From assembly GCA_046348995.1 (NCBI GenBank), contig JAXMDB010000008.1, forward strand, positions 124,001-188,000: a stretch of DNA of 64,000 nucleotides. The letters are read 5' to 3'. This DNA comes from JANNSX01 sp046348995. Its GTDB lineage: Bacteria > Pseudomonadota > Alphaproteobacteria > Rhizobiales > Hyphomicrobiaceae. This document shows positions 51,351 through 64,000 of the stretch, one piece after another (the first letter of the stretch is position 1; each line of letters begins with the position of its first letter). A program made the position numbers and the translations under genes. The notes under the pieces are model-generated. The model was not told the DNA's origin, made no database searches, and worked only from the letters and a program-made list of their open reading frames with translations.

Positions 51351-53944
51351 CGAGCGTCGCCGCGCCGCTCTCCGCCATTGCGCAGGCCGCTCCTCCGCGC
51401 GCGAGACTGCGCCGGCTGTTCAATCTCGCGATCCGCGATTTGCGCGGTAACTTCCGCGGCTTCTGGGTGTTCCTCGCCTGTTTGGCCCTCGGTGTCGCCG
51501 CGATTGCGTCCGTCGGCACGATTGCGGATGCGGTGCGCGGCGGCCTCGACGCGCAAGGCCGCGTCCTGCTCGGCGGCGACGTGGCCGTCTCACGGATGCA
51601 TGTGCGAGCGAGCGCTGAGGAACGCACCTGGCTCGCTGAGCAGGGCAGCGTCTCGGAGATCGCCTCGCTGCGCGCCATGGCCCGCAAGCCCGGCGGCTCG
51701 GGGCTCGCCAGCGCGCTCGTCGAGATCAAGGCGGTGGACGCGGCCTATCCACTGACCGGCACGCTCTCGACGGCAACGGGCGAGGACGCCAAGACCCTCC
51801 TCGCTCAGGGCTCCGGCGCCATCATCGATCCCTTGCTCGCCGAGCGGCTTGGGCTTGGCCTCGGCGACACGCTGATCCTCGGCGACGGCGAGGTCCAAGT
51901 GCGCGGTCTCGTCGGCCAGGAGCCGGACAAGCTCGCTGCCCAGGCGGCTTTCGGCCCGCGTGTGCTGGTTTCCCTCGATACGCTCATCGCGACCGGCCTC
52001 GCCAAGCCCGGCAGCCTGACCCGCTGGAGCTATCGCGTCCTCGCCGCCGATGGCGCGCGGTACGGCGAGCCCGAGTTCAAGGATTTCCGCACGCGGCTGA
52101 CGAAAGCCTTTGCCGATGGCGGTTTCACCGTCACCGACCGTCGCGATCCCGCTCCGGGCGCGCGCCGCGCTGTCGATCGGCTCGGACAGTTCCTGACGCT
52201 GGTGGGCCTCGCGACGCTGCTCATCGGCGGCGCGGGGGTGGCGAATGCCGTGTCGACGTATCTTGAGAAGAAGACCGAGACGATCGCCGTATTCCGTGCT
52301 CTCGGGGCCTCGAGCCGGGACATCCTCGTCATCTATCACATCGAAATCCTGCTGCTCGCTGGCCTCGGCATCGGCATCGGGCTCCTCGCCGGCACCCTGC
52401 TGCCGATGCTCGGCAATCAGGCGCTAGGGCATCTTCTGCCGTTTCCGCTCGCGATCGGCGTGTCGCCGATGGCGCTCGGTCCGGCGGCTCTCTACGGCCT
52501 TCTCGTCGCTCTCCTCTTCGCCTTCTGGCCACTCGGCCGAACGGAGCGCGTGAGCGCCGCGCTGTTGTTTCGCGAGAAGGTCGCCCGCTCGGGGGCAAGG
52601 CCGCGGTTCCTATTCGTGGCGGCGATGCTCGTCGCGCTCGCGGCAATCGCCGCTATCGCCCTACTCACCGCCGACGATCCGCGCCTCGCCGCCTATTTCC
52701 TCGGCGGTATGGCCGCCGTGTTCGCGATCTTCCTCGGCCTCGGTGCCGCCATTCCAAAGCTGGTCGCGGCGCTGCCGCGTCCTCGCCGGACGGAGCTCAA
52801 GCTCGCGCAGCAGAATATCGCCGGACCCGGCTCGCTCGCCCGCTCGGCCATGCTCTCGCTCGGCATCGGCCTTAGCCTTCTCGTCACCATCGCGCTCGTC
52901 GATCGCTCGCTCGTCGCGGAGCTCGAAACCGGGCTGCCCGACAAGGCTCCGGCCTACTTCTTCCTCGATATCGGCAAGGACGAGCTCGAGCCGCTCACCG
53001 CGGCGCTCAAATCCAGTCACCCGGACGCGATCGTCTCCACCGCCCCCATGCTGCGGGGCAGGCTCATCGCGCTGAAAGGCGCGCCGGTCGAGGAGATCAA
53101 GGCGCCGCCGGAAGCGGAATGGGTGCTCACGGGCGACCGTGGCCTCACCTTCTCCGACGAGCCGCCGGCACGCTCGACGGTGATGGACGGATCGTGGTGG
53201 CCGAAGGGCTATCAGGGCGAGCCGCTCGTCTCTTTCGATGTCGAGCTTGCCCGCCAACTCGGCCTCGCCGTGGGTGACACGCTCACCGTCAACGTGCTCG
53301 GCCGCAACGTGACGGCGAGAATCGCCAATCTCCGAACCGTCGACTGGGACCGGCTCGCCATCAACTTCGTGATGATCTTCTCGCCCAACACGCTCGCCAA
53401 GGCGCCCTATAACCAGCTGGCGACGCTGAGCTTTCCAGCACCGCAACCGCTCGATGAGGAAGCGCGGCTGATCCAATCCGTGTCGCAGCAGTTTCCAGCC
53501 GTGACGGCCATTCGCGTCAAGGACGCCATCGAGACCGTCGCCGGTGTGCTTGGCCAGGTCATGACCGCGATCCGCGCCACCGCCAGCATCACGCTGCTCG
53601 CCGGTGCGCTCGTGCTCGCCGGCGCCATGGTGACGGCCGAGCGGCGGCGCATCTACGAGGCGGTGCTGCTCAAGACCCTCGGCGCGCGGCGACGGCTCAT
53701 TCTCGTCACGCACCTTCTCGAGTACCTGGTGCTCGCGCTCATCGCAGGCGCGATCGCGTCGGGCCTCGGCACGCTCGCGGCCTTTATCGTCACGCGCGAG
53801 GTCATGGACCTGCCGTTCACCTTCTCGCTCCCCGCCGTGCTGCTCGCCCTCGGCCTCGCCATCGCCATGGTGGTGGGCTTCGGGCTGATCGGCAGCGCCC
53901 GGGTGTTGGCTCAGCGGCCGGTGCCCTATTTGAGGTCCGAGTAA
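51347..53944 (+). CDS. ybbP: ABC transporter permease, FtsX/MacB-type (YbbP), 865 aa
   Basis: About ten membrane helices in two FtsX-like halves. The first is near FLACLALGVAAIASVGTIAD, with LVGLATLLIGGAGVANAVST and VFRALGASSRDILVIY. The second is near AITLLAGALVLAGAMVTA-type sequence, with VLLKTLGARRRLILVTHLLE. The two large extracytoplasmic domains lie between. The ATG at 51,347 overlaps the ATPase stop; the longer reading upstream is an out-of-frame shadow of the ATPase. Confidence 0.93.
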   Translation: MTSVAAPLSAIAQAAPPRARLRRLFNLAIRDLRGNFRGFWVFLACLALGVAAIASVGTIADAVRGGLDAQGRVLLGGDVAVSRMHVRASAEERTWLAEQGSVSEIASLRAMARKPGGSGLASALVEIKAVDAAYPLTGTLSTATGEDAKTLLAQGSGAIIDPLLAERLGLGLGDTLILGDGEVQVRGLVGQEPDKLAAQAAFGPRVLVSLDTLIATGLAKPGSLTRWSYRVLAADGARYGEPEFKDFRTRLTKAFADGGFTVTDRRDPAPGARRAVDRLGQFLTLVGLATLLIGGAGVANAVSTYLEKKTETIAVFRALGASSRDILVIYHIEILLLAGLGIGIGLLAGTLLPMLGNQALGHLLPFPLAIGVSPMALGPAALYGLLVALLFAFWPLGRTERVSAALLFREKVARSGARPRFLFVAAMLVALAAIAAIALLTADDPRLAAYFLGGMAAVFAIFLGLGAAIPKLVAALPRPRRTELKLAQQNIAGPGSLARSAMLSLGIGLSLLVTIALVDRSLVAELETGLPDKAPAYFFLDIGKDELEPLTAALKSSHPDAIVSTAPMLRGRLIALKGAPVEEIKAPPEAEWVLTGDRGLTFSDEPPARSTVMDGSWWPKGYQGEPLVSFDVELARQLGLAVGDTLTVNVLGRNVTARIANLRTVDWDRLAINFVMIFSPNTLAKAPYNQLATLSFPAPQPLDEEARLIQSVSQQFPAVTAIRVKDAIETVAGVLGQVMTAIRATASITLLAGALVLAGAMVTAERRRIYEAVLLKTLGARRRLILVTHLLEYLVLALIAGAIASGLGTLAAFIVTREVMDLPFTFSLPAVLLALGLAIAMVVGFGLIGSARVLAQRPVPYLRSE

Positions 53945-54056
53945 GCCGAGCCGGGCCCTTGAAACCCGACTGATACACTCACATATTTGGTTCAAACCGA
54001 TTTGCGGCGCCTTGGGGGTGCCCGGCGCGGTTCGAATGGAGAGGATGAGACCCATC

Positions 54057-54791
54057 ATGGCTCAGTACGACAGACGGTATGCGGCCCAGGCCGGCACACG
54101 CGTCGAGACCCACGAGGTGGACGAGGGGCTCCGCTCCTATATGCTCAGCGTCTACAATTATATGGCCGCAGGTATCGGCATCACCGGTGTGGTTGCATAC
54201 GCGACCCATCTGCTTGCGCAGAGCAGCCCGGCCTTCCAGCAGATCGTCCAGACCGGCCCGTTCTCCCTGATCTTCGCCTTCGCACCTTTGGCGATGGTCT
54301 TCTATATGTCGTTCCGCATTCACAAGATGAGCGTAGCCGCGGCGCAGACATCGTTCTGGATCTACTCGGCGCTCATGGGCGTGTCGCTGTCCTACCTCTT
54401 CTACGTCTACACCCAGCAGAGCCTCACGCAGGTGTTCCTGATCACGGCAGCGATGTTCGGCGCGACCAGCCTGTGGGGCTATACGACGAAGCGGGATCTT
54501 TCGAGCTGGGGCTCGTTCCTGATCATGGGCCTGATCGGTGTGATCATTGCGATGGTCGTCAACCTCTTCTTGCAGTCGTCGGCGATGATGTTCGCGCTCT
54601 CCATCATCTCGGTGGTCATCTTCACGGGCTTGACCGCTTACGACACGCAGAAGCTGAAAAACATCTACTACGCGGTCGAGGGCGATGCGCTCGCCATGGG
54701 CCGGAGCGCGATCATGGGCGCTCTCAACCTCTACCTCGACTTCGTCAACATCTTCCTCGCCCTGCTCCGGCTGTTCGGCAACCGGAACTGA
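54057..54791 (+). CDS. Bax inhibitor-1 (YccA/BI-1) family membrane protein, 244 aa
   Basis: Seven-helix membrane protein; in bacteria YccA relatives interact with FtsH, and BI-1 forms a calcium leak channel. LRSYMLSVYNYMAAGIGITG is the family start; FTGLTAYDTQKLKNIYY contains the conserved TxYDxQ motif with paired Asp; LNLYLDFVNIFLALLRLFGN is the end. Start ATG 54,057. Confidence 0.94.
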   Translation: MAQYDRRYAAQAGTRVETHEVDEGLRSYMLSVYNYMAAGIGITGVVAYATHLLAQSSPAFQQIVQTGPFSLIFAFAPLAMVFYMSFRIHKMSVAAAQTSFWIYSALMGVSLSYLFYVYTQQSLTQVFLITAAMFGATSLWGYTTKRDLSSWGSFLIMGLIGVIIAMVVNLFLQSSAMMFALSIISVVIFTGLTAYDTQKLKNIYYAVEGDALAMGRSAIMGALNLYLDFVNIFLALLRLFGNRN

Positions 54792-55042
54792 CGGTCGGGA
54801 CGATCACCGCACCGGTCGGAGGCCGCAGGGCAACCTGCGGCCTTCGCCATTTTCGGCCACAGCCCGCCGCTCGATTCGTCACAATCCCGAGATAGGACAC
54901 CCGCGAAGGCAGGCGGGGGCGTTGACCCCAGCCCCCAGTCCTGCTTCATGATCGACAAGACCGCCGGAGAAACGGCTGTGAGATCAGGCCTTCTCGTTCA
55001 CCCGGCATCCCGCCGCCCCCGCGGCGTTCGAGGACCGTTTCC

Positions 55043-58224
<3,182 letters not shown>

Positions 58225-58225
<1 letters not shown>

Positions 58226-58647
58226 TGGCGGGAGACGCCGGGTCGAGCGACAAGCCGGGCGATGCGGTCGAGGGCAAATCCGCCCAGCGCATCGACAAGT
58301 GGCTGTGGTTCGCACGGGTCTCGAAGTCGCGCACCCTTGCCGCGAAGCTCGTCACGGAAGGTGCGGTCCGCATCAACCGCGTGAAGTCGTCGAAGCCGTC
58401 GGATACCGTGAAGCCCGGCGACGTCGTGACCGTGACCGTCCGCCATCACGTGCGCGTGCTCGAGGTGAAGCTGCCGGGCATGCGTCGCGGCCCCGCACCG
58501 GAAGCAGCCACCCTCTACGCCGATCTGACACCGCCGCCGATCCCCAAGCCTCCGGAAGAGGCGCCCGTCGCTCCCCGCGAAGCCGGCGCCGGCCGCCCGA
58601 CCAAGCGCGACCGCCGCCTGCTCGACAAGCTCCGCGACAGCGAGTGA
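58225..58647 (+). CDS. hslR: S4-domain RNA-binding protein, HslR type, 140 aa
   Basis: The S4 motif AQRIDKWLWFARVSKSRTLA with AKLVTEGAVRINRVKSSKPS then DTVKPGDVVTV (about 20-80) matches the heat-shock protein 15 family, which binds stalled 50S subunits with nascent chains. The C-terminus is Pro/Arg-rich. Start ATG 58,225 overlaps the helicase stop. It is convergent with secA, 66 bases between, with no clear terminator. Confidence 0.9.
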
Positions 58648-58713
58648 GCTACAGCTGATCCGGAGGGTCGTTAGAGGGGGCCCCGCGACGCGCTCAGCGC
58701 AGCCGGCCGTCCC

Positions 58714-61659
<2,946 letters not shown>

Positions 61660-61990
61660 CGGAGGCTGATCCTCAGGAAGTGAACGGGGGCGATTGAGCG
61701 CCTGTCTCGCACGGCTCTTGCGTTCTCGTCCGCGTCAGGCGGGGACAGAGTCGGTTCCAAATGCGGCGGCGCCCGAATTTCGAGCTGAGGCAGGCCTGGC
61801 ACACGCCTCAACGGCCCGCCGCGAAGGGTCTCCGGGCAGGTCGAATGCACAGATAGGATCGGCCCCGCGCCCTGTCAACGCGGCCAGAGGGTCGCTGATT
61901 GTGCGGTGGACTGGAATTTGCCGGTTTCTGCCGTTATCTCTGCGGGCTCGACAGGCCCGACGGGCCGCCCACAATATAAGGAATCCCCCC

Positions 61991-62878
61991 TTGAGAGTTT
62001 CGCGATTGCCGCTGACGGCAGCAACCCTCGCCGCCGCCTTCGGCTTGATGGCCGGCGCCGCCTTCGCCGAGGACAAGGTGCTCGTCAAGGTGAACGGGGT
62101 CGACATCACCGAAAGCCAGGTCAAGCTCGCCGAGTCCGAGATCGGCCCCGAGCTTGCGAGCATGCCGCTCGATCAGCGCCGCCGCGTCATCGTCGAGTAT
62201 CTTCTCGACAATCAGCTGATGGCGACCGCGGGCGCCGCCGAGAAGCTCGGCGAGGGCCCCGACTACGAGGCGCGCGTCACGTACTACAAGACCCGCGCGC
62301 TGCGCGATGCCTATTTCGACAAGATGGTCACGAACGCCGTGACCGATGCGGAAGCCAAGAAGCTCTACGACGACGAGGTGGGCAAGGCCCCGCAGCAGGA
62401 CGAGGTTCACGCCCGTCACATCCTGGTGAAGACCAAGGACGAAGCCGACAAGATCGCGGAAGGTTTGAAGAAGGGCGACGACTTCGCCAAGGTCGCAGCC
62501 GAGAAGTCGATCGACAAGGGCTCGGGCGCCCAGGGCGGCGATCTCGGCTTCTTCGAGCGGGGCCAGATGGTGAAGCCGTTCGAGGATGCTGCCTTCGCGC
62601 TGAAGGCCGGCGAGGTCTCGGCGCCGGTCGAGAGCCAGTTCGGCTGGCACATCATCAAGGTCGAGGAAGTGCGCAAGAAGCCGTTGCCGACCTACGAGAG
62701 CCTGAAGGACAAGATCTACGTCTATCTTCTCAAGAAGAAGGCCCAGGACGCGGTCGTCGATCTGCGCGGCAAGGCCAAGATCGAGATCGTGGACAAGACC
62801 TTCGAGGGCGTCGGCGCGGTGCCGGCAGCCGCACCCGCGGCTGATCCCGCGGCCGGTGACGCCCAGACACAGCAATAG
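61991..62878 (+). CDS. Periplasmic parvulin-type peptidyl-prolyl isomerase, 295 aa
   Basis: The start is TTG 61,991, after AAGGA at about eight bases, giving the signal peptide LPLTAATLAAAFGLMAGAAF with cleavage near AFAED. A SurA-like N-terminal helical part precedes the rotamase domain (about 140-235): EVHARHILVKTKDEADKIAE and SGAQGGDLGFFERGQMVKPF, then FGWHIIKVEEVR. The C-terminus is Ala/Pro-rich. It lies between secA (divergent) and argJ, the common order in this group. Confidence 0.9.
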   Translation: MRVSRLPLTAATLAAAFGLMAGAAFAEDKVLVKVNGVDITESQVKLAESEIGPELASMPLDQRRRVIVEYLLDNQLMATAGAAEKLGEGPDYEARVTYYKTRALRDAYFDKMVTNAVTDAEAKKLYDDEVGKAPQQDEVHARHILVKTKDEADKIAEGLKKGDDFAKVAAEKSIDKGSGAQGGDLGFFERGQMVKPFEDAAFALKAGEVSAPVESQFGWHIIKVEEVRKKPLPTYESLKDKIYVYLLKKKAQDAVVDLRGKAKIEIVDKTFEGVGAVPAAAPAADPAAGDAQTQQ

Positions 62879-62896
62879 AACGCGCGGATCACGCCC

Positions 62897-64000
62897 ATGC
62901 ACGTCTCGCCCTTCGCTCCCAAGTCCTCACCCGTCGTGCCGGCCGTCGAAGGCGTGACCTTCGCCACCGCCGCCGCCGGCATCAAATACAAGAACCGGAC
63001 GGACTTGCTGCTCGGGCTCTTCGCACCGGGCACGACGGTCGCGGGCGTGCTGACCCAATCGAAAACGCGATCGGCGCCAGTGGATTGGTGCCGATCGTCA
63101 CTCGAGGGCGGCAGCGCGCGCGCGCTGGTCGTCAATTCGGGCAATGCCAATGCCTTTACGGGCAAGCATGGCTTGGCGACCGTCGAGGCGACGGCGGCGG
63201 CCGCGGCGAAGGTCGCGGGCTGCAAACCGGGTGAAGTGTTCATCGCGTCGACAGGCGTGATCGGTCAGCCGCTCAATCCGAAGCCGATCGTCGATAATCT
63301 CCCTGACCTCGCCAAGCGCGCAGACGCCTCGAGCTGGGAAGCCGCCGCCCGCGCCATCATGACGACGGACACCTTTCCGAAGCTCGCCACACGCACGGTG
63401 CGCTTGGGCGCGACGGATGTCGTCATCAACGGCATCGCCAAGGGCGCCGGCATGATCGCGCCAGACATGGCGACGATGCTGTCGTTCGTCGCGACCGACG
63501 CGCCGGTTGCGGCGCTTATCCTTCAGGCGCTGCTCGCCGAGGGCGCCGGCCGCACCTTCAATTGCATCTCGATCGATGGCGACACCTCGACGAGCGATAC
63601 GCTCATCGCCTTCGCGACGGGTGCTGCTGCCAAGCGTGGTGCGGCGGCGATCACGAGCGAGACATCGCCCGGCTACGCGGCCTTCAAGGCGGCCTTCCAC
63701 GATCTCCTTCGCGAGTTGGCGCTCATGGTCGCCAAGGACGGCGAGGGCCTGACGAAGTTCGTGGCCCTCAAGGTGACCGGTGCCGAGAGCGCTGCCGCCG
63801 CGCGCCGCATCGGCCTCGCCATCGCCAATTCGCCGCTCGTCAAGACGGCGCTCGCCGGCAACGATCCCAACTGGGGCCGCATCGTCATGGCGGTCGGCAA
63901 GTCGGGCGAGGCGGCCGACCGCGACAAGCTCGCGATCGACTTCGGCGACATCGTCGTCGCGCGCGCCGGCGAGGTGCATCCGGGCTACAAGGAGGAGCAG
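62897..64000 (+). CDS. argJ: Bifunctional glutamate N-acetyltransferase/N-acetylglutamate synthase ArgJ, 5' part
   Basis: Transfers acetyl between N-acetylornithine and glutamate in the cyclic arginine pathway. The reading from ATG 62,897 is open to the window end (368 codons), so only the C-terminal tail is missing. Seen are VEGVTFATAAAGIKYKNRTD, LVVNSGNANAFTGKHGLATV, FIASTGVIGQPLNPKPI, KGAGMIAPDMATMLSFV with the self-cleavage site before Thr193, and FNCISIDGDTSTSDTLIAFA. It starts 18 bases after the isomerase stop. Confidence 0.95.
   Translation, partial: MHVSPFAPKSSPVVPAVEGVTFATAAAGIKYKNRTDLLLGLFAPGTTVAGVLTQSKTRSAPVDWCRSSLEGGSARALVVNSGNANAFTGKHGLATVEATAAAAAKVAGCKPGEVFIASTGVIGQPLNPKPIVDNLPDLAKRADASSWEAAARAIMTTDTFPKLATRTVRLGATDVVINGIAKGAGMIAPDMATMLSFVATDAPVAALILQALLAEGAGRTFNCISIDGDTSTSDTLIAFATGAAAKRGAAAITSETSPGYAAFKAAFHDLLRELALMVAKDGEGLTKFVALKVTGAESAAAARRIGLAIANSPLVKTALAGNDPNWGRIVMAVGKSGEAADRDKLAIDFGDIVVARAGEVHPGYKEEQ

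Overview
This is a GC-rich chromosomal segment of an alphaproteobacterium, most likely of the order Hyphomicrobiales (Rhizobiales). The sequence shows dnaA, dnaN, recF and rpsT close together; a twin-transmembrane protein, PduO-type adenosyltransferase, etfB, etfA and 3-hydroxybutyryl-CoA dehydrogenase block; an argH, lptM, lysA and DUF4175 (TIGR02302) block with tlpA divergent; and two DUF2865 proteins. These neighbourhoods are typical of that order. The family or genus cannot be fixed from the sequence alone. I saw no rRNA, tRNA or CRISPR array.

Layout. 1-10,976: replication block on the minus strand (rpsT, dnaA, dnaN, recF), a partial mtaB, and a 4.6 kb accessory island between dnaA and dnaN. 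The island carries a decayed IS3-family element (4272-5594, with inverted repeats and a TTG target duplication) and an overlapping four-gene cassette of three small helix-turn-helix proteins and a winged-helix/CHAT cysteine protease (5799-7418). 11,020-17,108: a surface-carbohydrate-like set (SxtJ-like, DUF5989, carbamoyltransferase, arginase-fold protein, nucleotide-sugar dehydrogenase) and two related membrane proteins. 17,124-31,105: a mixed metabolic and envelope region (MepA, HAD phosphatase, L,D-transpeptidase, amidohydrolase, M24 homologue, FMO, secreted caspase-like protein with a small DUF6392-like protein, agmatinase-like protein, choline-sulfatase, RTX protein). 31,152-38,237: DUF4175 protein, lysA, lptM, argH, tlpA and an HU-like protein. 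38,238-40,138: a repeat-rich stretch and a stand-alone TIR-like protein. 40,154-45,749: hbd, etfA, etfB, rhomboid protease, cobalamin adenosyltransferase, acyloxyacyl hydrolase, twin-TM protein, YkvA. 45,878-64,000: SDR, two DUF2865 proteins, phhB, thpR, tesA with a divergent ABC transporter, a BI-1 protein, a SUV3-like helicase with an S4 protein, secA, a parvulin, and the 5' part of argJ.

The most interesting material is in the two islands. The HTH-HTH-HTH-wHTH/CHAT cassette looks like a compact protease system with its own regulators, and I know of no described system with this layout. The TIR-like protein at 39,437 belongs to a family known from anti-phage NAD-depleting effectors. Both islands lie next to copies of one diverged intergenic element (3600-4050 and 38,372-38,877) and near long palindromes, which suggests these repeats mark insertion-prone sites.
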